Positions 1 through 8,341 of a DNA stretch of 50,250 bases are shown here, in pieces. The notes below the pieces were generated by a model. The model saw only the letters and a list, made by a program, of their open reading frames with translations. It was not told the origin of the DNA and ran no database searches. How positions within the stretch are numbered: position 1 is the stretch's first letter; each line of letters begins with the position of its first letter. The stretch comes from Clostridia bacterium (GTDB lineage Bacteria; Bacillota; Clostridia; Oscillospirales; Acutalibacteraceae). A program made the position numbers and the translations under genes. The DNA is taken from the NCBI GenBank assembly GCA_017454815.1, contig JAFTCG010000039.1, positions 1 to 50,250 of the forward strand. Direction: 5' to 3'.

Positions 1-440
1 GCAACCCAGCCAATGCTCGTTACACCGTTGCCCATTGTCACACTTGTTAACCAAATGCACCCTGCAAATGCACCATCGCCAATGCTCGTCACGCTGTCAG
101 GGATATTGATACTTCTTAAACTGTTGCAAACATAAAATGCATAAGTGCCAATGTTCGTTACACTGTTGGGAATCGTAAATGAAGCCCTTTCGTTACCAGT
201 TGGATACCGTATAAGCTCTGTTTTATCTTTGTTATATAGAATTCCGTTAGAATCAGAACTGTAGGCTTTATTGTTAGAATCGACAGAAATACTTGTTAAA
301 CTGCTACAACTGTTAAATGCATTATCGCAAATGCTCGTTACGCTGTTGCCGATCGTTACACTTGTTAAACTGCTGCACCATTCAAACGCATAATCGCCAA
401 TACTCGTTACGCCTGATGCGATAGTGACAGATTTGATGTA
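1..440 (-). repeat. Tandem LRR-encoding repeats
   Basis: On the plus strand a phrase close to 'ctcgttacgctgttgccgatcgttacacttgttaa' recurs with small changes, and each copy encodes the SVTxGNxVTSIG core of one LRR_5 unit. Spacing is about 69 bp between adjacent units, with one longer island unit between (near 170-290). The near-identity at DNA level suggests recent expansion or recombination between units. The array continues beyond the left edge. Confidence 0.75.
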
Positions 441-776
441 TGAGTTGTCATAAAACGGGCTATCGCGCAAAGCATAATCATACATATCCCCCGTTCCGCT
501 GATGGTCCGCGCGCCTGTAGATAAATCAAACGACCAATAGACGTTATCGCCACACTGGCCTGTGGCGGCAAGTTGACCGGCAGAATTGTCGGGAACATTT
601 GCGGGCGTGAGGGTTTCGATAATATCCTCCACTCCCTCTTTTGCGCTGACGGCAATGGAACATATACCTTTCCACAAAGACGAGCCGAAGCCTTTGAATC
701 CGCTCAGCGGCGCCGCACCGAACAGAATCGTAAAAACTAACATGATCGACAAAAATGATTTACCAAACTTTTTCAT
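1..776 (-). CDS. Secreted leucine-rich-repeat (BspA-like) surface protein, 3' end outside window
   Basis: The frame is open from the ATG at 776 to the left edge (258 codons, no stop), so the C-terminus is missing. The product begins with a positively charged start (MKKFGKSF), a hydrophobic segment and a small-residue region, as in a Sec signal peptide. Roughly 75 residues of linker follow, then BspA-type LRR_5 repeats of about 23 residues built on the pattern SVTIGNSVTSIGDxAFxxCSSL. The family is known from cell-surface adhesins of gut and oral bacteria and is often very long. The start is fixed by GGAGGGG seven bases upstream; an in-frame ATG eight codons earlier would place that ribosome site inside the gene. 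It has its own promoter and is monocistronic as far as visible. A binding role is inference; the repeat family is clear. Confidence 0.88.
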   Translation of the reverse strand, partial: MKKFGKSFLSIMLVFTILFGAAPLSGFKGFGSSLWKGICSIAVSAKEGVEDIIETLTPANVPDNSAGQLAATGQCGDNVYWSFDLSTGARTISGTGDMYDYALRDSPFYDNSYIKSVTIASGVTSIGDYAFEWCSSLTSVTIGNSVTSICDNAFNSCSSLTSISVDSNNKAYSSDSNGILYNKDKTELIRYPTGNERASFTIPNSVTNIGTYAFYVCNSLRSINIPDSVTSIGDGAFAGCIWLTSVTMGNGVTSIGWV

Positions 777-806
777 AATTTCCCCTCCGGTTTTCATTAT
801 GGAATT

Positions 807-836
807 ATTATACAAGAATTTGCCTTGTTCTGTCAA
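807..836 (-). promoter_or_regulatory. SigA-type promoter of the LRR protein gene
   Basis: Read on the minus strand: TTGACA (831-836), an 18-base spacer, then TATAAT (807-812). Both hexamers match consensus. It lies about 30 bases before the ATG at 776. Confidence 0.8.
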
Positions 837-849
837 TATAAAACGCAAA

Positions 850-878
850 AGCTCTGCAGGGTGATCGCCCGCAGAGCT
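850..878 (-). terminator. Hairpin terminator after the ferritin-like gene
   Basis: AGCTCTGC (871-878) pairs with GCAGAGCT (850-857), with extra GGG/CCC pairing inside, followed on the minus strand by a short T stretch. It sits between the stop at 903 and the promoter of the LRR gene. Confidence 0.65.
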
Positions 879-902
879 GCTGTTTGCTTCGTTGTTTCGT
901 TT

Positions 903-1343
903 TCAGAGAAACTCTCTCATGTCGACTGACAGGTCGGATTCGAGTTTGATCAGCCTTTTGGCAAGGTCTTTCGACTTTTCATCCGCCGCCTTATATTTGT
1001 TGAGATATTTGCTGAGGCTTTTGACCCCCATGTCGCACCCGTCGACCGTCAGGTCGGCAACGGTGGAATCGGAATTATCAACCATCATCTTCACGTTCGT
1101 TTTCATCCACGACATCCCCTGCGCCACCGCGCTTGGGTTTTTGCCGCCGTCGTGGTACTTCGACAGCAACGTTTGCAGGTCGTCGTCGATCCTCTCGTGC
1201 GATGCCCTGTTGTCCTCGAGTATCTTCTTCAATCGTTCGTCCTTGACGTAGCTTATCATGTCGTCGAGCGAGCTCACGCCCATTTTTATGCCTGCGTCGC
1301 ATTCCTTCAAGAGCTTTATTGTATCTTCTTCTATCATTTTCAT
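903..1343 (-). CDS. Small four-helix, ferritin-like protein (DUF2383-like)
   Basis: The 146-residue product has no signal peptide and looks entirely helical. It resembles the DUF2383/PA2169 ferritin-like family found in many Clostridia, judging from the GVSSLDDMISYVKDERLK start, the central NxASHERI, the SWMKTNVKMM segment and the C-terminal LAKRLIKLE helix. Conserved Glu and His residues could bind metal, but a metal centre cannot be established from sequence alone. The start is supported by GGGAGG just upstream. It begins 50 bases after the sigF stop and may be cotranscribed with the spoIIA genes, ending at the hairpin at 850-878. A link to sporulation is only positional. No function is assigned. 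Confidence 0.72.
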   Translation of the reverse strand: MKMIEEDTIKLLKECDAGIKMGVSSLDDMISYVKDERLKKILEDNRASHERIDDDLQTLLSKYHDGGKNPSAVAQGMSWMKTNVKMMVDNSDSTVADLTVDGCDMGVKSLSKYLNKYKAADEKSKDLAKRLIKLESDLSVDMREFL

Positions 1344-1393
1344 TCCTCCCTTGGTTACATTTTTTGCAGAAAAATGAAAATTATGTGTAAAAA

Positions 1394-2065
1394 CTAAATC
1401 AGGCTGTTTCGCATCTTCAGGAGTATCTTCTTTTCTTTCCTCGAAACCTGCACCTGGGAAATGCCAAGTATCTGCGCCGTTTTGCTTTGGGTCATGCCTT
1501 TAAAATACCGCAACTCGATGAGCTGTCTTTCTTTTTCTTCAAGCGTTTCCATCGTCTGCTCGAGCGCAAGCTTTTCCGAGATCTCCTCGTCCGGCGGCGA
1601 AACGGGCACGTCGAGCTGACGGCTCTCCTCGTCGTCCTGCATCGTCAGGGAGATAATCGGCATCGACGCGCAAAGCACCTGCGCGGCGCTCATCACGTCC
1701 GTGTCCATCAGCTTTGCCATTTCGCTGATTGTCGGCTCATAGCCGTTTTCGGTCAGGAAATCCTCCCGGAGCTTGTTCGCCAAACGGATCTTTTCTTTCA
1801 AAGCTCTGCCGATCTTTATCGTGCCCGAGTCGCGGAATATCCGCTTTATTTCCCCCAATATCACGGGGAATGCGTAGGTTGAAAAGTTGTAACCCAGGGT
1901 CTCGTCGAATCCTTCCGCCGCCTTGACAAGCCCAACGCACCCCGCCTGGAACAGGTCGTCATATTCGACTCCCCTGCCGCGAAACCTGTTGGCGCAGGCG
2001 TGGACAAGCCCGAGATTCTTCTCGATCATCTCATCGCGTTTCAGACGTTCAGTTTTCATTTTCAA
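1394..2065 (-). CDS. sigF: RNA polymerase sporulation sigma factor SigF (SpoIIAC)
   Basis: A sigma-70 factor of 223 residues, the usual length for the forespore-specific sigma F. Region 2 is visible as LVHACANRFRGRGVEYDDLFQAGCVGLVKAAEGFD followed by the NFSTYAFPVILGEIKR segment near residues 60-75. Region 4 is the ELRYFKGMTQSKTAQILGISQVQVSRKEK helix-turn-helix at the C-terminus. SigF and SigG are similar; its place directly after spoIIAA and spoIIAB identifies it as SigF. It overlaps spoIIAB by 17 bases, implying translational coupling. In the known pathway it is held inactive by SpoIIAB and released in the forespore when SpoIIAA is dephosphorylated. The start has a modest ribosome site within the end of spoIIAB. 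Confidence 0.93.
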   Translation of the reverse strand: MKMKTERLKRDEMIEKNLGLVHACANRFRGRGVEYDDLFQAGCVGLVKAAEGFDETLGYNFSTYAFPVILGEIKRIFRDSGTIKIGRALKEKIRLANKLREDFLTENGYEPTISEMAKLMDTDVMSAAQVLCASMPIISLTMQDDEESRQLDVPVSPPDEEISEKLALEQTMETLEEKERQLIELRYFKGMTQSKTAQILGISQVQVSRKEKKILLKMRNSLI

Positions 2066-2492
2066 ATTTTCCGCTTATCCTTTTTTCAAGCGTAACGCTT
2101 GTCCCCTTCCCGACGGTTGAGCGGACTTTTACCTTGTCCATAAAGCTCTCCATCACGGCGAAGCCAAGCCCTGCCCTCTCTCCCCCGAGGGACGAATACA
2201 GCGGCTGCATCGCTCTTTTGACGTCCTCGATGCCGCATCCCCTGTCCTTTATCCTGATCCTGATCGTGCCGTTGTCATAGATGCACGCATATATGTATAT
2301 CTTCCCTGAAGAATTACCGTAAGCGTGGACGATACAGTTTGTGACCGCCTCGCTGACGGCTGTTTTGACGTCGCTGAGTTCCTCGAGCGTTGGGTCAAGC
2401 TGTGCGGCGAACGATGACACCGTCACCCTCGCAAACCCCTCGTTGACGGAGCGGCTTTCAAACGACATCGACATTGAGTTTATTGCTTTCAT
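2049..2492 (-). CDS. spoIIAB: Anti-sigma F factor and serine kinase SpoIIAB
   Basis: The 147-residue protein has the GHKL/Bergerat ATP-binding fold: the N box EAVTNCIVHAYGN near residues 46-58, the G1 box DRGCGIED near 88-95 and the G2 box RAGLGFAVME near 105-115. In the characterised system it binds SigF with ATP and phosphorylates SpoIIAA on serine. The start codon overlaps the spoIIAA stop by four bases (ATGA), and the 3' end runs into sigF, giving the standard AA-AB-AC order. Length and motifs are complete, so it is expected to be functional. Confidence 0.93.
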   Translation of the reverse strand: MKAINSMSMSFESRSVNEGFARVTVSSFAAQLDPTLEELSDVKTAVSEAVTNCIVHAYGNSSGKIYIYACIYDNGTIRIRIKDRGCGIEDVKRAMQPLYSSLGGERAGLGFAVMESFMDKVKVRSTVGKGTSVTLEKRISGKFENEN

Positions 2493-2818
2493 TTTATACC
2501 TCCGTTACCAGCTGTGCTGACTTTTCCGAGCTTCTCGATCCCGGCAAGTTTTATGACCTTATATAGCCTGTCCGGCACGTTGGCGACCTCGATGGTGCCG
2601 CCCAAGGACTGCATCAGCCTGTGCCTTCCCATGATGAGCCCTATCCCGGAGCTGTCCATAAACGTGACTTCTCCGTAGTCCAGGATCAGCCTTTTGGGCT
2701 GCAGCTGCTTGATTTGCGAATCGATTTCAATTCTTGTGTCCAGCGCGCAATGGTGATCTATCTCACCGTCGAGCATCACCCTCATAGCTTTGCTTTTCTG
2801 ATCAAACCGAATTTCCAT
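2489..2818 (-). CDS. spoIIAA: Anti-anti-sigma factor SpoIIAA
   Basis: A STAS-domain protein of 109 residues. The phosphorylatable serine lies in FMDSSGIGLIMGR, matching the conserved D-S-S/T-G-I-G site that SpoIIAB phosphorylates. The frame is open for 55 codons further upstream into the folC end. The ATG at 2818 is chosen because GGAGGG stands six bases before it and the domain starts there (MEIRFDQKSKAMRV). It is the first gene of the spoIIA set and follows folC by 95 bases. The expected SigH/Spo0A-controlled promoter is not obvious: a SigH-like -35 (ACAGGATAT, minus strand, 2867-2875) is present but no matching -10 was found. Confidence 0.92.
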   Translation of the reverse strand: MEIRFDQKSKAMRVMLDGEIDHHCALDTRIEIDSQIKQLQPKRLILDYGEVTFMDSSGIGLIMGRHRLMQSLGGTIEVANVPDRLYKVIKLAGIEKLGKVSTAGNGGIK

Positions 2819-2913
2819 TTTTCCCTCCAAAAAAAGATCCTTTATCACGATACGGGATAGGTTGAAATATCCTGTGTACCAATGATAAAAGATCTGTGGT
2901 AAAAAATTTGTCT

Positions 2914-4179
2914 TTATTTGTATTCTCGGGATTTTTTTCGGACAAAATCCCTCACCTGCGCCGCAAGGTAGAGCGAACCGCAAATCACAACCGGGATGCC
3001 GCCGCTTAATTCAAGAGCAGTTTCCACCGCTTTTTCGGGGTTTTCGATCGGCAGGACGTTGCCGCAATGGTTTTTGCAAAGCTCTGCAAGCTCATGGGCG
3101 TCCATAGCTCGGGGGTTTTCGCATTTTGTTGCGACAACGGTTTTTGCGTTCCAAAGAAGGTGTTTCAAACAGCCTTCGACGTCCTTGTCGCGCATCACGC
3201 TCACGACGGCAACGTATTTCCCGACGCCTTCAAGGCTTTGCGCCAGAGCTTTGGCTCCGTCGGGATTGTGCGCGCCGTCAAGGATTATCAAAGGATCACG
3301 GCTGATGACCTCTATCCTTGCGGGCAACGCCGCCTGCGAAACGCCTTGTATGATCGATCCTTCATCGCATCCGACAAGCTTCAAAGCTTCGATCGCCGTG
3401 ATCGCATTGAGCACCTGATGCCTGCCCGTCATACGAAGGTTGTATTCGCTTTTCATATATATAAAGGATGTGCAAAAGTTTTCGATCGAAATGTCCCTCG
3501 GCTCATTGATGTCCGGGATAACAAGGCGGCTGTTGTGCTTCTTGCATTCGTTTTCAACAACGCCGAAAACTTCCCCATACTGTTCGGGATAGAGTACGCA
3601 CGGGCAGTCGTCCTTGATAACGCCGCATTTTTGCAAGGTTATCTCCTCTATCGTCCTGCCAAGGACTTCCTCGTGGTCGAAGTCGATATGAGCGATAACG
3701 CTGACGGCGGGTTTATTTACGACGTTGGTCGAATCGTACAGCCCGCCGAGCCCGACTTCCAGCACGACAAAATCACAGTTTTCGCTCTGAAACCAGTCGA
3801 AAGCCATCGCGGTTATCAGCTCGAATTCCGTCGGGAATATCCCGCGCGAATTCAGTTTTTCGACCTGAGGGGAATACTTTTTAACAAGGCGTATCAGCTC
3901 TTCACGGGGGATCATCTCGCCGTTTATCTGCATTCTCTCACAAAAGTCGGAAACGTAGGGGGAAGTAAAAAGCCCCGTCTTTTTCCCGGAGAAAGTGAGC
4001 GATTTCGAAATCATCGTGCTGATGCTGCCCTTGCCGTTCGTTCCGGCAACGTGGATGACGTTCAGTTTTTTGTGGGGGCATCCGTTTTCTTCAAGCAAAG
4101 CCGAGACCCTTTCGAGTCCCGGCTTGCTGCCGAATTTCATGAACGAATGTATGTATTCTAACGCTTGTGAATAATTCAT
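2914..4179 (-). CDS. folC: Bifunctional folylpolyglutamate/dihydrofolate synthase FolC
   Basis: The 421-residue Mur-ligase-like enzyme adds glutamate to folates with ATP. The P-loop is AGTNGKGS (residues 45-52); the Mur-type metal/ATP region HIDFDHEEVLG lies near residues 165-175; the domain boundary signature MTGRHQVLNA and the C-terminal ILDGAHNPDGAKAL are present. Length is normal for the family. Its ATG lies one base after the valS stop, so the two are surely cotranscribed, as in many Firmicutes. Whether it has dihydrofolate synthase as well as polyglutamylation activity cannot be read from the sequence. Confidence 0.93.
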   Translation of the reverse strand: MNYSQALEYIHSFMKFGSKPGLERVSALLEENGCPHKKLNVIHVAGTNGKGSISTMISKSLTFSGKKTGLFTSPYVSDFCERMQINGEMIPREELIRLVKKYSPQVEKLNSRGIFPTEFELITAMAFDWFQSENCDFVVLEVGLGGLYDSTNVVNKPAVSVIAHIDFDHEEVLGRTIEEITLQKCGVIKDDCPCVLYPEQYGEVFGVVENECKKHNSRLVIPDINEPRDISIENFCTSFIYMKSEYNLRMTGRHQVLNAITAIEALKLVGCDEGSIIQGVSQAALPARIEVISRDPLIILDGAHNPDGAKALAQSLEGVGKYVAVVSVMRDKDVEGCLKHLLWNAKTVVATKCENPRAMDAHELAELCKNHCGNVLPIENPEKAVETALELSGGIPVVICGSLYLAAQVRDFVRKKSREYK

Positions 4180-4180
4180 G

Positions 4181-6802
4181 TTAATTCATTTTCTCAATGC
4201 TTTCTTCAAGCATCTTGATCTTGTCGTTAAGCTTTGCGGCGGCGTCGCGCTGTTTTGCGACGACAGCTTCGGGAGCTTTGGAGACAAAATTCGGGTTGTT
4301 GAGCTTGTTGTTGACAAAATCAAGCTCCTTCTTCGTTGCCGCCAGTTCTTTTTCGAGCCTTGCTTTCTCGGCTTTGAGGTCGACGAGCTCATCGAGCGGA
4401 ATGTACATTCTTGCGTCCTCGGTGATGATTGAAACGGCTCCGGGTATGTCGAATTTGTCGCCGACTTCGACTTCGGACGCACTCGCAAGCTTCTGCATAA
4501 ACACGCCCGCTTTTTCAAACGTCTCGGTAAACTGAGTTTCAACAAAGATTTTCGCCTTCTTTGAGGCAACAACGTTCATCTCCGCTCTGCGGTTTCTGAT
4601 CGCACGGATGGCCGTCATGATCCTGTCCATCTCTTTTTCTTCCGCTTCAAAGACAAGGTTTTCGTCATAGACTGGAAATTCGGAGATCATGATGCTTTCG
4701 CCCTCATGCGGAAGAGTCTGCCAGATCTCCTCCGTAATAAACGGCATGAACGGGTGCAGAAGCTTCAGCGCACCGGAGAAAACGTAGACCAGCACTGCTT
4801 TTGCGGTGTCTTTGCTCTCGTCGTCCTTCTGGAGTCTTATCTTCGCAATTTCGATATACCAGTCACAGAAAACGTCCCAGATGAAATCATAGAGCTTTGC
4901 GACAGCCATGCCCAGCTCGAATTTTTCAAGATTATCCGTAACGTCTCTGACGAGTTTTTCGTAAACGGAGAGGATCCACTTGTCCTCGATGGCAAGGTTT
5001 TCGGGGATATGCGGCGCAGGCTCGTCCTCGGAAAGATTCATGAGGATAAACCTTGCGGCGTTCCAGATCTTGTTGGCAAAGTTACGGCTCGCTTCAACTT
5101 TATCGTCGGAGAAACGCATATCGTTTCCGGGACTGTTGCCCGTAGCGAGAGTAAAGCGCAGAGCGTCGGCGCCGTATTTATCAATAATTTCAAGCGGATC
5201 GATACCGTTGCCCAGAGACTTGGACATCTTCCTTCCCAGGGCGTCGCGGACAAGGCCGTGGATCAAAACAGTGTCGAACGGAACTTTGCCCGTATGCTCG
5301 ATGCCGGAGAACATCATCCTCATTACCCAGAACGGGATGATATCGTAGCCGGTTACGAGAGTGTTCGTGGGATAGTAGTTTTCAAAATCCTCCGTTTTTT
5401 CCGGCCAGCCGAGCGTTGAGAAGGGCCAGAGGGCGGAAGAGAACCATGTGTCGAGCGTATCGGGATCCTGAACGACCTTTTCGCTGCCGCATTTTTCGCA
5501 TTTGCAGACGCTTTCCTTTGAAACGGTGATATGGCCGCAATCGTCGCAGTACCACGCAGGGATCCTGTGTCCCCACCAGAGCTGACGCGAGATGCACCAA
5601 TCGCGGATGTTTTCAAGCCAGTGGAAATAAACTTTTTCAAATCGTTTCGGGACAAACTTCGTCTCGCCTTTTTCAACGGCTTCGATGGCGGGGATCGCAA
5701 GCGGTTTCATTTTTACAAACCACTGCTTTGAAACCCTCGGCTCGACCGTTGTGCCGCAGCGGTAGCAGGTGCCGACGTTGTGGCTGTAGTCCTCTATTCT
5801 GACGAGCGCGCCTTCTGCTTCGAGGTCTTTTACGATGGCTTTTCTCGCCTCATATCTATCCATGCCGGCATATTTCGGGTAATCGTCCGTAATCTTTGCG
5901 TCGGGAGTCATGACGTTGATGACTTCAAGATTATGCCTCAAGCCGACTTCAAAGTCGTTCGGGTCGTGGGCGGGGGTGATTTTAACAACGCCCGTGCCGA
6001 ACTCGACGTCAACGTAATCGTCCGCAACAACGGGGATCTCGCGTCCGACGATGGGAAGAATCACTTTTTTGCCGACGAATTTGCTGTATCTCTCATCGTT
6101 CGGGTTGACGGCAACAGCCGTGTCGCCCAGGAGCGTTTCAGGCCTTGTGGTGGCGAGCTCAAGGTATTCGTCGCTGTCTTTGAGCTTATAGCGAAGATGC
6201 CAGAAATGGCCCGCCTGATCCTCATATTCAACTTCCGCGTCGGAGATGGAAGTAAGGCAGTTGGGGCACCAGTTGATGATCCTCTCGCCCCTGTAGATGA
6301 GGTCTTTGTTGTAAAGGTTGACAAAAACTTCGTTTACGGCCTTGCTGCAGCCCTCGTCGAGGGTAAATCTCTCGCGATCCCAGTCGCAGGACGAGCCCAT
6401 CTTCTTGAGCTGTTCGATGATCCTGCCGCCGTACTTTGCCTTCCAGTCCCATGCTCTTTCGAGGAATTTTTCCCTGCCGAGCATTTCTTTCGTGAGGCCT
6501 TCGGCTTTCATGGCTTCGACTATCTTCGCTTCTGTCGCGATTGAAGCGTGGTCGGTGCCGGGCAGCCAGAGCGTATCGCGCCCCTGCATCCTGCGGAAGC
6601 GAATAAGAATATCCTGCAGAGTGTTGTCAAGAGCGTGTCCCATGTGAAGCTGACCCGTGATGTTCGGTGGGGGTATAACGATGGTATAGGGCTTTTTGCC
6701 CTCAGCTTTTTGGGCATGAAAATATTTTTTATCGAGCCAGAACTGATAAGTTCGGTCCTCAACGTTTTTCGGATCATATTGTTTTGCCAATTCTTTTGCC
6801 AT
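4181..6802 (-). CDS. valS: Valyl-tRNA synthetase
   Basis: This class I synthetase of 873 residues charges tRNA-Val. The HIGH signature appears as HMGH (residues 53-56, within [13 protein letters not shown]) and the KMSKS loop as [11 protein letters not shown] near residue 523. The editing CP1 insertion lies between, with a zinc-type CDDCGH...CKCEKCG motif near residues 415-435. The C-terminal coiled coil typical of ValS ([20 protein letters not shown]) ends the protein. GGAGG precedes the ATG. The promoter at 6841-6869 leaves a leader of only about 30 bases, so there is no room for a T-box, unlike alaS in this window. Confidence 0.96.
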   Translation of the reverse strand: MAKELAKQYDPKNVEDRTYQFWLDKKYFHAQKAEGKKPYTIVIPPPNITGQLHMGHALDNTLQDILIRFRRMQGRDTLWLPGTDHASIATEAKIVEAMKAEGLTKEMLGREKFLERAWDWKAKYGGRIIEQLKKMGSSCDWDRERFTLDEGCSKAVNEVFVNLYNKDLIYRGERIINWCPNCLTSISDAEVEYEDQAGHFWHLRYKLKDSDEYLELATTRPETLLGDTAVAVNPNDERYSKFVGKKVILPIVGREIPVVADDYVDVEFGTGVVKITPAHDPNDFEVGLRHNLEVINVMTPDAKITDDYPKYAGMDRYEARKAIVKDLEAEGALVRIEDYSHNVGTCYRCGTTVEPRVSKQWFVKMKPLAIPAIEAVEKGETKFVPKRFEKVYFHWLENIRDWCISRQLWWGHRIPAWYCDDCGHITVSKESVCKCEKCGSEKVVQDPDTLDTWFSSALWPFSTLGWPEKTEDFENYYPTNTLVTGYDIIPFWVMRMMFSGIEHTGKVPFDTVLIHGLVRDALGRKMSKSLGNGIDPLEIIDKYGADALRFTLATGNSPGNDMRFSDDKVEASRNFANKIWNAARFILMNLSEDEPAPHIPENLAIEDKWILSVYEKLVRDVTDNLEKFELGMAVAKLYDFIWDVFCDWYIEIAKIRLQKDDESKDTAKAVLVYVFSGALKLLHPFMPFITEEIWQTLPHEGESIMISEFPVYDENLVFEAEEKEMDRIMTAIRAIRNRRAEMNVVASKKAKIFVETQFTETFEKAGVFMQKLASASEVEVGDKFDIPGAVSIITEDARMYIPLDELVDLKAEKARLEKELAATKKELDFVNNKLNNPNFVSKAPEAVVAKQRDAAAKLNDKIKMLEESIEKMN

Positions 6803-6840
6803 AGATAAACCTCCGAAATGTATTTTTACAATATCGTTTT

Positions 6841-6869
6841 ATTATCCCATTTTCTGCTTGTTTTGTCAA
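6841..6869 (-). promoter_or_regulatory. SigA-type promoter of valS-folC and possibly spoIIA
   Basis: On the minus strand: TTGACA (6864-6869), 17 bases, GATAAT (6841-6846). It lies 38 bases before the valS start and just after the der terminator. Confidence 0.82.
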
Positions 6870-6880
6870 GGCTTTGAAAG

Positions 6881-6914
6881 CAAAAACCTCTGTACCCGTT
6901 TGAAAGTACAGAGG
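6881..6914 (-). terminator. Rho-independent terminator after der
   Basis: A perfect 9-bp stem, CCTCTGTAC (minus strand, 6906-6914) with GTACAGAGG (6887-6895), encloses a 10-base loop and is followed by TTTTT (6882-6886). It separates the der unit from the valS promoter. Confidence 0.85.
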
Positions 6915-7010
6915 TGAGAGCTTTTGTTTGCGCTCAAGCTTTAAAGGTGCCGATAATCAAAGCTGTTTTCGCCGTGATCCTCGGCAAGTTTTCCGGCAAT
7001 GAAAAGCGTT

Positions 7011-8336
7011 TTACTTTCTTTCATCTCTTTCACGGATGATGAATCTTGTCGGCGTGCCCTCGAGCCCGAAGATCTCCCTGATCTGGTTGTCAAGATAGCG
7101 CTGGTAGCTGTAGTGAAAAAGATCTTTCTTGTTGACAAAGCAGACGAATGTCGGCGGCCTTGTGGAGGCCTGGGTCATGTAGTAGATCTTCAGCCTTTTG
7201 CCCTTGTCCGAAGGCGGCTGGACTCTCGCCGTGGCGTCGGCAAGAACGTCGTTGAGTTTTCCGGTCGAGATCCTCATCGCATTCTGCGTGTCGACAAATT
7301 TTATCAGCTCAAAAAGTCTGTCTATCCTCTGGCCTGTTTTTGCAGAAATGAAGATTATCGGGGCGTAGGACATGAACGAAAAATCGTTCATCAGCTTCTG
7401 GCGGTATTTTGTCATGGTTGCGCCGTCTTTTTCAACGGCATCCCATTTGTTGACGGCAATGATGCACGCTTTGCCCATCTCGTGAGCTATGCCTGCGACT
7501 TTGGAATCCTGCTCGGTGAAGCCTTCAAGCGCGTCGATCATGATAACGCAGACCTGCGCGCGCTCGACAGCCATCTTCGCCCTGAGGACGCTGTATCTTT
7601 CAATGTTGTCAACGACCTTGCTCTTTCTGCGAAGCCCTGCGGTGTCGATAAAAACAAACTTTCCGTATTCGTTTTCTATCCTTGTATCGGTGGCGTCCCT
7701 CGTCGTTCCTGCGATGTTGGAAACTATCGCCCTCTCCTCGCCCGCGATCTCGTTGACGAGCGAAGATTTTCCGACGTTCGGCTTTCCGATGACGGCGACG
7801 TAAGTATAATCGCTTTCAAACTCATCCTCTTCCGGCTGCGGGAAATGCTTTACCACTTCTTCAAGCAGATCGCCCGTTCCGTGGCCGTGGACAGCCGAAA
7901 CGGCGATGGGATCGCCCAAGCCGAGATTGTAGAATTCGTAGAAATCCGGCGGCAGTTCACCTATCGTATCGCACTTGTTGACGCAGAGCACGATCGGTTT
8001 TCCGCTCTTTTGGAGCATGGCGGCGACCTCCTGATCCGTCGCGACGACGCCGGATCTCATGTCGGTCACGAGCACTATCACGTCGGCACTCTCGATAGCG
8101 AGCTGAGCCTGCCTTTTCATCTGTTTCAAAATCACGTCGTCGGAATGCGGCTCGATGCCGCCCGTGTCGACGAGAAGAAAATCGTAATTCTGCCAATTGC
8201 AGTCGCCGTAGATCCTGTCTCTTGTCACGCCGGGTGTGTCGTCCACGATGGAAAAGCGTTTTCCGCAAAGTTTGTTGAAAAGGGTGGATTTTCCTACGTT
8301 CGGTCTGCCGACAACGGCAACTATAGGTCTTGACAA
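7011..8336 (-). CDS. der: Ribosome-assembly GTPase Der (EngA)
   Basis: Two tandem Era-like GTPase domains and a C-terminal KH-like domain mark Der, which acts in 50S subunit maturation. The first P-loop is GRPNVGKST (residues 10-18) with DTPG and NKCD downstream. The second is GKPNVGKSS near residue 185 with DTAG and NKWD. The start is taken as TTG at 8336: AAGGAG lies eight bases upstream, and the resulting N-terminus places PIVAVVGRPN where the family has it. The GTG at 8345 has no room for a ribosome site. The product is 441 residues. It follows the radical-SAM gene by five bases. Confidence 0.95.
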   Translation of the reverse strand: MSRPIVAVVGRPNVGKSTLFNKLCGKRFSIVDDTPGVTRDRIYGDCNWQNYDFLLVDTGGIEPHSDDVILKQMKRQAQLAIESADVIVLVTDMRSGVVATDQEVAAMLQKSGKPIVLCVNKCDTIGELPPDFYEFYNLGLGDPIAVSAVHGHGTGDLLEEVVKHFPQPEEDEFESDYTYVAVIGKPNVGKSSLVNEIAGEERAIVSNIAGTTRDATDTRIENEYGKFVFIDTAGLRRKSKVVDNIERYSVLRAKMAVERAQVCVIMIDALEGFTEQDSKVAGIAHEMGKACIIAVNKWDAVEKDGATMTKYRQKLMNDFSFMSYAPIIFISAKTGQRIDRLFELIKFVDTQNAMRISTGKLNDVLADATARVQPPSDKGKRLKIYYMTQASTRPPTFVCFVNKKDLFHYSYQRYLDNQIREIFGLEGTPTRFIIRERDERK

Positions 8337-8341
8337 TTTTC

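Noticed and set aside
2867..2875. SigH-like -35 (ACAGGATAT) before spoIIAA
   Set aside because: No GAAT-type -10 at the right distance; kept only as a remark in the spoIIAA entry.
5780..6544. Long plus-strand frame opposite valS
   Set aside because: Shadow of valS, which has full motifs on the minus strand.
6941..7024. 27-codon minus-strand frame (MKESKTLFIAGKLAED...) overlapping the der stop
   Set aside because: Ribosome site is weak, the length is minimal and no homology is recognised; it could be coupled to der but there is not enough to call it.
6999..8333. A 444-codon plus-strand frame opposite der
   Set aside because: Exact antisense shadow of der; protein composition (His, Arg, Val rich) is typical of such shadows.
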